Below, one piece after another: positions 17,747 to 27,117 of a DNA stretch of 64,000 nt. The notes beneath the pieces were generated by a model. The model was not told where the DNA came from and did no database searches. It saw nothing but the letters and a program-made list of their open reading frames with translations. A program made the translations under genes and the position numbers. Position 1 is the first letter of the stretch; every line of letters begins with the position of its first letter. Source of the DNA: Castellaniella sp034674885. GTDB taxonomy: Bacteria; Pseudomonadota; Gammaproteobacteria; Burkholderiales; Burkholderiaceae_B. The stretch lies in the NCBI RefSeq assembly GCF_034674885.1, contig NZ_JAUCDS010000001.1, positions 62,001 through 126,000 of the forward strand, read 5' to 3'.

Positions 17747-19351
17747 CTACGCCAGCCGCAAACGACCCGTCGCCACCTGTCCGGCCGGCATCCCAAGCGC
17801 GGGCGGCTGCCCGGACAGGCTGCCCGCCACGCGGAACATCGAGACGATCTGCGCCAGGTCGGCCGCCTGTTCCTGCAATGCGGCCGACGCGGCGGCGGCT
17901 TCCTCGACCAGCGACGCATTCTGCTGCGTCACGCTGTCCATCTGGCCGATCGCCAGATTCACCTGCTCGATGCCCGAGGTTTGTTCAGCGCTGGCCAGGG
18001 AAATTTCATTCACGATGTCGGCCACCCGCTGCACGCTGGTCACGATGTTGCGCATGGTGTCGCCCGCATTGCCGGCCAGGCGCGCACCGGATCCGGCCTG
18101 TTCGACCGAATGGCCGATCAGATCCTTGATTTCTCTGGCGGCGGTAGCCGACCGCTGAGCCAGGCTGCGCACCTCGCTGGCAACCACGGCGAATCCCCGG
18201 CCCTGCTCGCCGGCCCGGGCGGCCTCGACGGCGGCGTTCAAGGCCAGAATGTTGGTCTGGAAGGCGATGCCGTCGATGACGCCGATGATCTCGTTGATCT
18301 GTTGCGAAGACTGGTGGATGGTATCCATCATGTCCACCAGCTGCTTGACGACCGTCCCACCCTGGGCGGCGACCTCGGATGCGGTGATCGCCAACTGGTT
18401 GGCCTGATGGGCGCTGTCGCTGTTCTGCTTGACGGTCGCCGTCAACTGTTCCATGGACGCCGCCGTTTCCTGCAGAGACGCCGCCTGCTCTTCGGTACGC
18501 GCCGACAGATCCGTGTTGCCCGCAGAGATCTGGCGCGATGCGGCGGCAATGGCATCCGCCCCTGCCCGCACCCGCATCACGACCGCCGACAGGCTGCTCT
18601 GCATGGCGCTGATGGCCTGTACCAGGCTGCCTGGCCGGCTGCCCCCGGCGGCCACCTCCGTGGCCAGGTCGCCGCCGGCGATGCGGCGCGTGACCTCGAC
18701 CGTATAGGCCGGCTCGGCCCCCAATTGCCTCATGATGAAACACGTCAGGTACAGCGCGATCAGGACGCCCAGAACGATGGCGGCCACGGCCACCAGCAGG
18801 CTCGCCAGGAACATGCGCTCTGTGAACGACACGACCTCGGCCTTGATCTGTGCGACGGCATCCGTTTTGTCCTTGATCAGTTTCGTCAAGGGGGTCCGCA
18901 TCGCGCGCCAGGCCGGCGTATCGTGATCCCGCAGATAGGCGGCAGCCTGTGCCTGATCCTGTTTCGCCAGATCGACGGTCTGTTTCAGCACAGGCACCCG
19001 CTTGGCCTGCACGTCGGCAATCTCTTGCAAGGTATCGATCAGGCCGGAGTCAATGCCTCCCAGGTTCCGGCTTCTGTCCAGCACCGCATCGAACTGAGCG
19101 ACAGCGTCATCCAGGTTCTTGACGGCCTTGCCATCTTTCGGGTCCAGCACGATGTTGCGCAGCGCCTGGCCGATCTGCAAGCCTTGCGCATACAGAGTCG
19201 TGGCGTTCTGCAGGACTTGCTGATCGATATCGACAAAGGTGATGAAGCGGTTCTTGGCGCTTTGCATGCCGGCCAGTGCCAGGCCCAGTGCGATGACGCA
19301 GCAGGCCAGCACGAACGCCATGCACAGGATCATGCGTGTTCTCAGTTTCAC
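17747..19351 (-). CDS. Methyl-accepting chemotaxis protein
   Basis: 534-residue chemoreceptor. A first membrane helix (about 7-29), a four-helix-bundle-like periplasmic domain with a Tar/TarH-like layout (about 30-182), a second helix (about 183-207), a HAMP region and a cytoplasmic signalling domain. The hairpin tip is intact: VIDGIAFQTNILALNAAVEA and GEQGRGFAVVASEVRSLAQR. No C-terminal NWETF-type CheR tether is present. The ligand is unknown. It is monocistronic and converges with an MFS gene across 15 bp. Confidence 0.94.
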   Translation of the reverse strand: MKLRTRMILCMAFVLACCVIALGLALAGMQSAKNRFITFVDIDQQVLQNATTLYAQGLQIGQALRNIVLDPKDGKAVKNLDDAVAQFDAVLDRSRNLGGIDSGLIDTLQEIADVQAKRVPVLKQTVDLAKQDQAQAAAYLRDHDTPAWRAMRTPLTKLIKDKTDAVAQIKAEVVSFTERMFLASLLVAVAAIVLGVLIALYLTCFIMRQLGAEPAYTVEVTRRIAGGDLATEVAAGGSRPGSLVQAISAMQSSLSAVVMRVRAGADAIAAASRQISAGNTDLSARTEEQAASLQETAASMEQLTATVKQNSDSAHQANQLAITASEVAAQGGTVVKQLVDMMDTIHQSSQQINEIIGVIDGIAFQTNILALNAAVEAARAGEQGRGFAVVASEVRSLAQRSATAAREIKDLIGHSVEQAGSGARLAGNAGDTMRNIVTSVQRVADIVNEISLASAEQTSGIEQVNLAIGQMDSVTQQNASLVEEAAAASAALQEQAADLAQIVSMFRVAGSLSGQPPALGMPAGQVATGRLRLA

Positions 19352-19457
19352 GGTGGGGAAGGATCGGTGATTGCAGGGACGGGTGCAGGCAAACTGCTCC
19401 GCAGGGTGACGGAGTGATTGACGGCACCGGACCAGAAACCTTTAGGTCTCGATCAAT

Positions 19458-20066
19458 TCAAGCGATGTCGTCGGTGCGCAGCCAGCCGGTCAGGCTCCAG
19501 CGCACCGCGCGGGCCGGCAGGACTTCGTGCGGCATGACGCCGCTGACGAACACCGCCAACCGTCCGCCCAGCGGCGCGAAGCGGCCGATCTCATGATCGG
19601 GATGGTAGGGATCGTACAGGCACAGCTCGCCGCCGTCGGCACTGTTCCAGTCCGGATTCAGATACAGCACGATCGAGATCTTGCGATGATCGCTGCCGCG
19701 ATGCTGGTCGATGTGCTTCTTGTAGCCGGCCCCGTCCTCGTAGCGGGCGAAATGGAATTCCTGGCTGCGCAGCCCCATGCCGAATCGGTCGTTCAGGACC
19801 TGGCGCAACTGCGCCATCCATTCAAAAAACGGGTGTCGCGCCAGCACCGACCCGGGTGGCACCCAGCAGATGGCATCGCCGCGCACGGCCGGCTGGCGGG
19901 CATCCTGGGCCCTGCGACCAATCTCGCCACCGGAAAACTCGCCGGCATCCCACAGCTGCCGGGCATGGTCCAGCAGTGTGTCGCGCCAGGCCGGCATGAC
20001 GGCCGTATCGGCAATGGCCCAGCCTTGCTGATTCAGCAAGCGGATGATGTCATCGTAATCAGTCAT
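19458..20066 (-). CDS. 2-oxoglutarate/Fe(II) oxygenase (prolyl-4-hydroxylase-like)
   Basis: 202 residues of the P4H/SM-20 fold. Iron ligands are H118 and D120 (KKHIDQH) and H180 (MPHEVLP), and R189 is the expected 2-oxoglutarate-binding arginine. It may hydroxylate a protein side chain (EF-Tu proline or ribosomal histidine are known targets of relatives), but the substrate is not predictable. The ATG at 20066 has GGCGGA at the right spacing; an ATG two codons upstream would have none. Confidence 0.87.
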   Translation of the reverse strand: MTDYDDIIRLLNQQGWAIADTAVMPAWRDTLLDHARQLWDAGEFSGGEIGRRAQDARQPAVRGDAICWVPPGSVLARHPFFEWMAQLRQVLNDRFGMGLRSQEFHFARYEDGAGYKKHIDQHRGSDHRKISIVLYLNPDWNSADGGELCLYDPYHPDHEIGRFAPLGGRLAVFVSGVMPHEVLPARAVRWSLTGWLRTDDIA

Positions 20067-20197
20067 GGCCATTCCGCCCGGTGTCGAGACCGCGATTTTA
20101 GCCCGCCCGGGGCCGTGCATCCCACCTGCCGACTTTCCCGCCCTACACCCGGCCCGTGCCGTGCCACAATAAGCGATCCTTTGACTGCCACACACGC

Positions 20198-20875
20198 ATG
20201 CCTGTTCTCCGTCAACTTCCCCGCTGGGCCTGGGTCGGCACTGGCATCCTGGCGCTGATCGCCGGCCTGGTCAATGCCATCGGCTATCTGGGCTTCATGC
20301 ACGAACCCATCACCAACCTGACCGGCAACACGACCCAGCTGGGGATGGCGATCAGCCAGGGCGACTGGCTCCAGACTGCGCACTGGGCCCTGACCATCTG
20401 CGCCTTCGTGCTGGGCGCTGCCGTCAGCGGCATGATCGTGCGACAAAGCACGCTGCAACTGGGGCGACGCTACGGCCTGGCCATGCTGCTGGAATCCGCC
20501 TTGCTGTTCGCAGCGGTCCCTTTCATGGACGCCGCCCATCCGGCGGGATTCTATCTGGCCTCCATGGCCATGGGGCTGCAGAACGGCATGGTCAGCGCCT
20601 ACAGCGGCGCCGTGATCCGCACCAGCCACGTCACCGGCATCTTCACGGACCTGGGCATGTACCTGGGCCATCTGTTGCGCGGCATGCCGGTCGATCCGCT
20701 GCGCCTGCGGCTGTGCGGCATCGTCGTCGGGCACTTCATCATCGGCAGCATCGCCGGCGCACTGCTGTTTGCGCGGCTGCGGGAACACGCCCTGCTGGTC
20801 CCTGCCGCGCTGACCGGCATCGGCGCGCTGGGTTACGGCCTGTACCGCTGGCAGGCAGGCGTGCGGGTGCGCTGA
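20198..20875 (+). CDS. DUF1275 (YoaK-type) membrane protein
   Basis: 225 residues with about six hydrophobic segments. The pattern GLVNAIGYLGF, HEPITNLTGNTTQLGMAI and GLQNGMVSAYSGAVIRTSHVTG is that of DUF1275/YoaK proteins. Function is unknown; relatives are suggested transporters. It is divergent from the 2OG oxygenase gene across 131 bp. The first plausible ATG is at 20198. Confidence 0.88.
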   Translation: MPVLRQLPRWAWVGTGILALIAGLVNAIGYLGFMHEPITNLTGNTTQLGMAISQGDWLQTAHWALTICAFVLGAAVSGMIVRQSTLQLGRRYGLAMLLESALLFAAVPFMDAAHPAGFYLASMAMGLQNGMVSAYSGAVIRTSHVTGIFTDLGMYLGHLLRGMPVDPLRLRLCGIVVGHFIIGSIAGALLFARLREHALLVPAALTGIGALGYGLYRWQAGVRVR

Positions 20876-20890
20876 AACCTGCGCCCCCGC

Positions 20891-22045
20891 TCACGGCAGC
20901 GGCAGGGAAAACCGCGCGCCCCAGCCGTAGTCACCCGACGTCAGGTTGCGAGTGGTTTCCAGACGCACCCTCAGGTAGGGGCCGTAGCGAAAACCATGCG
21001 CCAGGCCCAGTTGCTGGTCCAGCGGCTGATCCGATGCGCCTTCCAGATGTTCCCGCCGTTCGAAGGAACCGCTGAACGACCCCCAGCTGCCGGCGGCCAG
21101 ATCCAGCTGCCACTGGTTGCGAATACAGGCGCAGCCCGCATCCAGCCCGTAAGACGCCAGATCGGCATAGGCGATTTCCTGGCGCACATTGGCCCAGGAT
21201 ACATCCAGCCCCGGACGCAGGCCCAATGTGTAGCCCAGCTGCCGGCGCAGGCCCTGCCCCTGGGGCTGGCGAGCATCGGAGACGCCGGCGCGCCAGGTGC
21301 CCAGGTCTCCCGCCGAATACGAGCCGCCCACGCCCAGCACCGACAAGCCCTGCGTCTGTTGCAGCCGCGATACCAGGGCGACATGGCGATCGAGCGCATA
21401 TTTGGCGGAAGCATCGAAGGCCATGGCCCCGTAGGCCAGGTCGCCGTCGGCAGCCGAGCCCGCATTCGGCGCATCCAGCGCCCCGGCCGCGACCGCATAA
21501 TCCCATGCCCCCGACGGCAGGCTGCCCGACGGCCGCAGGCGATACACCCCCACCCCGGCCAGCGGCGCGGCCTGCCCCCAGGTCGGCAGACGGGCGTCGA
21601 TGCGGCCCAGGGTCACCCCATAACCGGACGAACTGAGATAGCGCCAGCGCTGCGTGCCCCGGGACCAGCTATCCAGCCCCCTGGATGCCGGCGTGGCGAA
21701 CAGGTCCCGTGCCGTCAAGGGCTGCGCGGCATCACCGGCCCATCCCCAGCCGCCCATGCCGCTGGCATCGGCCCCATACGGGTCCAGAAACAAGGCATCG
21801 TAGGGAATCCACTGATAGGAGCCGCCCGCGTCGCCATCGGCGGGGGATTCGACAGGCTGTGGATCCGGATCCACAGGCCCCAGGGGCGAAGGGGCATCCA
21901 GAGTCACCTCGGGCACCGCATAGCGCTGGGGGGCCAGATCGACCAGGCCCGGGGCGTCCGGGGCGGCCTGCTGGGCGCGGGCAGCCGAAAGACCGGCGCC
22001 GCAGGACAGCGCCGCTGCAGCCAGTAACCAGACGATCCTGTTCAT
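20891..22045 (-). CDS. Exported protein of unknown function, probable outer-membrane beta-barrel
   Basis: 384 residues with a signal peptide (about 1-24, cleaved after AARA). The mature N-terminus is Pro/Asp-rich and low in complexity; from about residue 110 the sequence alternates polar and hydrophobic residues with many Gly and Tyr and ends in ARFSLPLP, which suggests a beta-barrel. I recognise no named family. Two nearby cysteines (DAGCACIRNQW) may pair. The ATG at 22045 is used for the clean signal peptide; one six codons upstream is possible. It sits after the ABC importer genes on the same strand. Confidence 0.65.
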   Translation of the reverse strand: MNRIVWLLAAAALSCGAGLSAARAQQAAPDAPGLVDLAPQRYAVPEVTLDAPSPLGPVDPDPQPVESPADGDAGGSYQWIPYDALFLDPYGADASGMGGWGWAGDAAQPLTARDLFATPASRGLDSWSRGTQRWRYLSSSGYGVTLGRIDARLPTWGQAAPLAGVGVYRLRPSGSLPSGAWDYAVAAGALDAPNAGSAADGDLAYGAMAFDASAKYALDRHVALVSRLQQTQGLSVLGVGGSYSAGDLGTWRAGVSDARQPQGQGLRRQLGYTLGLRPGLDVSWANVRQEIAYADLASYGLDAGCACIRNQWQLDLAAGSWGSFSGSFERREHLEGASDQPLDQQLGLAHGFRYGPYLRVRLETTRNLTSGDYGWGARFSLPLP

Positions 22046-22106
22046 TCGACGACGGGGCAGCATGTTCTTGAAACCAGGGGATCCGAGGCCCCTGGGGTCC
22101 AGTGTA

Positions 22107-23789
22107 CTATCCGGCCCGCATGCCCTTGAAGCGCCGGCCGGCATAGGCAGCCAGCAGGACCAGTCCGGTGGAAATCAGGATCATCACAATTCCCAGGGCG
22201 GACAATTTGCCCCACAGCCCGTCGTCGGCGAAATTCAGGATCTGCACGGCCAGGACCTCGCTGCCTGGGCGCGACAGCACGACAGACACCGTCAGTTCGC
22301 GCACGAACATGGTCGCCATCAGGATCCAGGCGGACACGATGCCCGGGACCACCAGCGGCACAATGACACGCCGGAACGTTGTCAATGGCCCGGCCCCGCA
22401 CACCAGAGATGATTCTTCCAGGTGGGCATGCACCTGCACGAACGCGCTGGCCAGGGGGCGCACGCCATACGGCAGATACGTGGCGATATAGGCCAGCAGC
22501 AGGGCTGTCAGGGTGGCGTACAGGGGCGTCTGTACGAAGAACCACATGAAGCCGATGCCGATCACGATGCCCGGGAACGAAAACGACAGGAAACTGAGAG
22601 ATTCCAGCAGGCCGGCCGCCCGGGTGCGGATCTTGACGATCACGTAGGCGATGAACAGGGACAGCAGCACCCCCAGCGTTGCCCCCACGACAGCCAGGAA
22701 CAGGCTGTTGCGCAGGGCCAGCAAAGAGATCGGATCCTGCAGGACCTCGGCCCAGTGATTCCAGCTCATGGACGCGAAGGCCTGGGCGCTGGGCACCATG
22801 GAATACGGCACCAGCGACGTGTACAGCAGCACGGCAACGGGCAGCACCACCATCAGCAGGCTGAGCAGGCTGATCAACGCAAACAACGGCAGGCGGGCCT
22901 TTTTGAGTTCGATGACCGATGGCCGGTATCCACGTCCGGAGATCGTGACGAATCTGTCGCCAGAAGCCGTCAGCGCCCGGTACAGCACGATGAGACCTAT
23001 GGAAACCGACAGCACGCTCATGCCCAGGGCCGCCGCCTGGCCGTAGTCCGGAGCAAAGCCGGTGGAAATCATTTCATACAGGTACGTGGCCAGCACGTCG
23101 ACCCGCCCTGGCATGCCCAGCACCCTGGGCACCGCATACGACGCCAGGCTGCGCACGATCCCCAGGACAAAGGCCGCCAGGATCGCGGGGCGCAGCACGG
23201 GCAGGGTCACCCGCCACAGCGTGCGCCAGACGCCGGCGCCGCCCACGCGCGAGGCCTCTTCCAGCGCCCCGTCGAACGACGCCATGGCTGGCGCGATGAT
23301 CAGATAGGCAATGGGCATGTTCAACAGCCCCTCGACCAGGATCATGCCTTCCAGGGTATAGATATCGAACGGTGCGGCGGACAGGCCCAGGAAATCCTGC
23401 AGCACCAGGTTCAGCAGGCCGTTGGACGGGTTCAGCAACAACGCCCAGCTGACGGAAAACAGCAGGTGCGGGATCATCATCGGAACGATCGACAACACCG
23501 TGAACAGCGATTTGCAGGGGATGTTGGTGCGGGTATTCAGGTAAGCCAGCACCAGCGCCAGCAGGGTTGCGAACACCGTCGACCCCAGCACGAAGATCAC
23601 CGTATTGAACAGGACCTCCAGCAGATAGGGGTCGGTATAGGCGGCCACGTACTTGGCCAGCGTGAACTGCCCAAAGGCAGTCAGCCCCTGCGAGAAGCTG
23701 CCCATCAACAGCATCAGCACGGGACACAGCGTCAGAAAACCGACGATCAGGTTCAGGGACCAGGTCAGGCCCGGGCGCTTGGGACTCAT
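22107..23789 (-). CDS. ABC transporter permease, FbpB-type double permease
   Basis: 560 residues with about 12 membrane segments. Two permease domains are fused, each with an EAA loop that contacts the ATPase: EEASRVGGAGVWRTLWRVTL and EESSLVCGAGPLTTFRRVIV. This layout is typical of FbpB/ThiP-type importers for ferric iron, thiamine or related solutes. It is the third gene of the binding protein-ATPase-permease operon, nine bp after the ATPase stop. Confidence 0.92.
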   Translation of the reverse strand: MSPKRPGLTWSLNLIVGFLTLCPVLMLLMGSFSQGLTAFGQFTLAKYVAAYTDPYLLEVLFNTVIFVLGSTVFATLLALVLAYLNTRTNIPCKSLFTVLSIVPMMIPHLLFSVSWALLLNPSNGLLNLVLQDFLGLSAAPFDIYTLEGMILVEGLLNMPIAYLIIAPAMASFDGALEEASRVGGAGVWRTLWRVTLPVLRPAILAAFVLGIVRSLASYAVPRVLGMPGRVDVLATYLYEMISTGFAPDYGQAAALGMSVLSVSIGLIVLYRALTASGDRFVTISGRGYRPSVIELKKARLPLFALISLLSLLMVVLPVAVLLYTSLVPYSMVPSAQAFASMSWNHWAEVLQDPISLLALRNSLFLAVVGATLGVLLSLFIAYVIVKIRTRAAGLLESLSFLSFSFPGIVIGIGFMWFFVQTPLYATLTALLLAYIATYLPYGVRPLASAFVQVHAHLEESSLVCGAGPLTTFRRVIVPLVVPGIVSAWILMATMFVRELTVSVVLSRPGSEVLAVQILNFADDGLWGKLSALGIVMILISTGLVLLAAYAGRRFKGMRAG

Positions 23790-23798
23790 GGCCCCCCC

Positions 23799-24920
23799 CT
23801 ATTCCATGACCAGCAGGCCATGTTCCGGCGCCAGCATGAAGCGCACTGCGTCGCCTGCAGCTACCGGCACGCCGGGGTCCACCCGCGCCAGCAACAGCTG
23901 ATCCCCGACACGGACTTCAGCCTCGTAGACTTCGCCCACGAAATCCAGGGTCTCCAGGCGGCCTTCGATGACGTTGGAGGACTTCGTATCCGTCATCGAA
24001 CCGGAGCTGTCTGCGCGCCCGTGGGGATCGGGGCGGGACAAGCGCAGAAATTCGGGCCGGATGCACAGCGTCACAGGCGTCCCGGCCGGGAAATCGCGCT
24101 TCTGGCAGCGCAAGACCCCCAGAGGAGACTGCACGATCGTGGCATCGGGCGCCTGGTCCTGAATCGTGGCTGCCACCAGGTTGGCCCGGCCGATGAAATC
24201 CGCCACGAAACGATGATCCGCATTGAAATAGATTTTCTGCGGGTTGCCGCGTTCGATGATGTGACCGCCATTGAGCACCGCAATCGAATCGGACAGCGCC
24301 AGGGCCTCGACCCGGTCGTGAGTCACGTACACCGCAGTGATCTTCAGTTCGGTCAAGAAGCGGCGCAGGAGCTTGCGGGTTTCCTCGCGCAGTTTTGCAT
24401 CCAGATTGCTCAGGGGCTCATCAAACAGGATGACCTTGGGCTCGGCCACCAGCGCCCGCGCCAAAGCCACGCGCTGCTGCTGGCCGCCGGACAGGCGCGT
24501 GGCGGCGCGGTTCTCCAGACCTTCGAGCTGCACGAACTGCAGCGCTCTGTGGACCTTTTCCCGGATGATGGTGCGCCGCACCCCGCGCACCTGCAGGGGA
24601 TACGCCACGTTGTCGAACACATTCATGTGCGGCCAGATGGCGTAGGTCTGGAACACCATGCCCAGGCCGCGCTTTTCCGGGGGCACGGCAATCCGCTTGC
24701 GGCCGGACCACACGACCTGGTCGCCGATGCGGATTTCACCGTCATCCGGCGTTTCCAGCCCGACTATGCAACGCAGCAGCGTGGTCTTGCCACAGCCGCT
24801 GGGCCCCAGCAGCGTGAAGATCTGGTTGGCGGGAATGTGCAGGTCGATGCCATCCAGCGCGCGGACAGTCCGGCCCTCTGACTGGTAGGTCTTGACCAGC
24901 CCTTCGATATGGATGTCCAT
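23799..24920 (-). CDS. ABC transporter ATPase, FbpC/PotA type
   Basis: 373 residues. Walker A is GPSGCGKTTLL, the signature LSGGQQQRVALARAL and Walker B VILFDEPLSNLDA. A C-terminal TOBE domain (about 280-370; CIRPEFLRL, EVYEAEVRVGDQLLLARV) is present as in FbpC. It energises the double permease next door. ATG at 24920 starts just after the binding-protein stop (4 bp). Confidence 0.95.
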   Translation of the reverse strand: MDIHIEGLVKTYQSEGRTVRALDGIDLHIPANQIFTLLGPSGCGKTTLLRCIVGLETPDDGEIRIGDQVVWSGRKRIAVPPEKRGLGMVFQTYAIWPHMNVFDNVAYPLQVRGVRRTIIREKVHRALQFVQLEGLENRAATRLSGGQQQRVALARALVAEPKVILFDEPLSNLDAKLREETRKLLRRFLTELKITAVYVTHDRVEALALSDSIAVLNGGHIIERGNPQKIYFNADHRFVADFIGRANLVAATIQDQAPDATIVQSPLGVLRCQKRDFPAGTPVTLCIRPEFLRLSRPDPHGRADSSGSMTDTKSSNVIEGRLETLDFVGEVYEAEVRVGDQLLLARVDPGVPVAAGDAVRFMLAPEHGLLVME

Positions 24921-24924
24921 GCCG

Positions 24925-25956
24925 TTACCGGGCGCCGAAGATCTTGCCGAACTCGCGACCCCATTTTTCGATTTCACTGTCGGGCAGATCACGCACCGGC
25001 AGGACCTTGACCTGGTCGATGCCTTCGATGTCCGGAAACACGCCCGGCGCCAGCACGTATTCGCCAACCTGTTTGGCCAGCAGCGCCATGGCGTCCTTGG
25101 ACAGCCAGAAATCCATGAAGGCCCGCGCAGCCGCCGGCCGAGGGGCTTTTTGCGTGACGGCGATGGCCCGGGGCGTACCCAGCAGCGGCTGGCCGCTGCG
25201 CGGCCCCCAATCGAGCGGCGCCGGGGCCTTGGTCACGATGTATTTCGGCATGGAGATCGCAATCAGTTTCTCGCCGCTCTCGATGGGCGCCGGCGTAGGA
25301 CCGAAAGACGCCACGAACATGGGCTGGTTGGCCGCCAGGCCCTTCAGGTAGGCCATCCAGTCGGATTCCGACTTGAAGACCTGTTCCTTCAGGCCGATCA
25401 GCCAGGAAATGGTGGACGAGTGATTGGCCGGGTTGGCCATGACGATCTTGCCTTTCCATTTGGGGTCGGCAAGGTCTTCGTAGCGCTGCGGCGCATCGGC
25501 CTTTTTCAGGTGCTGCGTGTTGAACAGATAGGAGACGTACTCGATCCCGAACAGCGTCATGCGCGGGTCCTTCACGGCCCAATCGGGATAACCCTGGGCC
25601 GAGGGGGACTGATAGGCCGCCAGCACGTCGTGCTCTTCCAGCAGGTTGAGCATGGGGCGCGGTGCCTGGACAACGTCGGCCAGCAGCTTGCCGGCATTGT
25701 GCTCGGTGACGATCGTCGGGATGAACTTGGAACTGGAGATCCGCGTGTACTGGCCCTGAAGCCCGGTGGAGGCATCAAAGGCCTTCATGACGCTGTCGAC
25801 CGAGGTGATGTTGGCGTAGAAGACAGCCTTGCCCTCGGCCTTGGCCTGGGCGGACACGCCCTGTGCCCAACCCAGGGCCGGCAGCGACCCTGCCACGCCG
25901 GTCAGGCCGGCGGCCCCGGCCAGTTTCAGGAATTCACGGCGATCCAATGCATTCAT
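24925..25956 (-). CDS. Tat-exported ABC substrate-binding protein, FbpA-like
   Basis: 343 residues. The N-terminus RREFLKLAGAAGLTGVAGSL is a twin-arginine signal, so the protein is exported folded. The mature part has the class of iron/thiamine/2-aminoethylphosphonate-binding proteins (KAVFYANITSVDSVMKAFD, YVSYLFNTQHLKKADAPQRY). Tyrosines of the ferric-binding type are not clearly paired, so the substrate may be other than iron. First gene of the importer operon. Confidence 0.88.
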   Translation of the reverse strand: MNALDRREFLKLAGAAGLTGVAGSLPALGWAQGVSAQAKAEGKAVFYANITSVDSVMKAFDASTGLQGQYTRISSSKFIPTIVTEHNAGKLLADVVQAPRPMLNLLEEHDVLAAYQSPSAQGYPDWAVKDPRMTLFGIEYVSYLFNTQHLKKADAPQRYEDLADPKWKGKIVMANPANHSSTISWLIGLKEQVFKSESDWMAYLKGLAANQPMFVASFGPTPAPIESGEKLIAISMPKYIVTKAPAPLDWGPRSGQPLLGTPRAIAVTQKAPRPAAARAFMDFWLSKDAMALLAKQVGEYVLAPGVFPDIEGIDQVKVLPVRDLPDSEIEKWGREFGKIFGAR

Positions 25957-26095
25957 GGGTGTCTCCAGAAGTTCAAGTTTTTGTCATGGCAAAGCAGTGT
26001 GCCCCAAACAGCATCATTTTGCCACCCGGGCGCAAGGCCGTTGCGCTGTCATGGCACGCCGCAAGCAAGACCCGGCACAGCGCGCGCCCAAGGCG

Positions 26096-27100
26096 TCACA
26101 GCCATTTGATCCTGCGGAACTTCCAGTACAACAGCCCGCAGACGGCAGCAGTCCCGGCCAGCATGGCGGGATAGCCATAGGTCCAGCCGAGTTCCGGCAT
26201 GTCGTGGAAGTTCATGCCGTAGATGCCTGCCACGGCCGTGGGCACAGCCAGGATGGCGGCCCAGGCGGCCAGTTTGCGCGTGATGTCGGTCTGCTGCATC
26301 TGGCTGATCATCATGCTGGCCTCGAAGGCGAAGACCAGGGCCTCGCGCAAGCCGGCGAACCCTTCGATCACGCGCTGGATACGATCCGCGACTTCGCCGA
26401 AATACCCCCGGCTGTCCGGGTCGATATTGCGGGTATCGACTCGCGCCAGGCGCCGGCAGATTTCCACCAGTGGTGCGATGCTCGTCTGCATGCGCAGCAA
26501 GTCGCGGCGAAGACGGTACAGGTGGCGGATGTCCTTTTCACGAAAGCCACGCAGCAGGAACTGGTGCTCGATGCCCTCGACCCGGGCTTCCATGTGATCC
26601 AGGGTTTCGACGTAGCGGTCCGCCATCAGGTCCAACAGGGCGGATGCCACGTAGTCGCTGCCGCGTTCCAGGAATTCAGGCGATTCGGCCAGCAGGCTGC
26701 GCAAGGCCTGGTGCGACCCGACTGCGTGACGGCGTATCGTCAGCAGATAGCCGGGGCCGATCAGGATCTGGGTGTCGCCGAAGCTCGGGCGTTCATGGGC
26801 GATTTCGACGGTGATGGCGACCACCAGCGTCAACCGGTCGTATTCAATGACCTTGGGCCGCCTGTGGGGCGAGATGATTTCCTCGATCGCGCGATCCGGC
26901 AGGCCCAGTCGTTCGCCAACGGACTGGATCAGTTCAGGCTCTGGGTCCTTCAGGCCGACCCACAGCAGACCGGCCGCCGAGGCAGCAGCCTCGAGGTCAT
27001 CCAGGCCGACATCCCGGGGGGGCTGCGAGGCCGCATACAGAATCGAGGCTACGGCGGATTGCCGGAATGCGGCTTGCAGGTCCAGGGCTGCTGTCATCAT
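26096..27100 (-). CDS. corA: CorA-family divalent metal transporter
   Basis: 334 residues: large cytosolic N-terminal domain, a long helix, and two C-terminal membrane segments joined by the YGMNF signature (GIYGMNFHDMPELG). It imports Mg2+ or Co2+, or in the ZntB branch moves Zn2+; the loop sequence favours CorA. ATG at 27100 follows GGAG. It stands 17 bp downstream of an exported nucleosidase-like gene on the same strand. Confidence 0.93.
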   Translation of the reverse strand: MMTAALDLQAAFRQSAVASILYAASQPPRDVGLDDLEAAASAAGLLWVGLKDPEPELIQSVGERLGLPDRAIEEIISPHRRPKVIEYDRLTLVVAITVEIAHERPSFGDTQILIGPGYLLTIRRHAVGSHQALRSLLAESPEFLERGSDYVASALLDLMADRYVETLDHMEARVEGIEHQFLLRGFREKDIRHLYRLRRDLLRMQTSIAPLVEICRRLARVDTRNIDPDSRGYFGEVADRIQRVIEGFAGLREALVFAFEASMMISQMQQTDITRKLAAWAAILAVPTAVAGIYGMNFHDMPELGWTYGYPAMLAGTAAVCGLLYWKFRRIKWL

Positions 27101-27117
27101 TGCGTCTCCGCCCCCGA

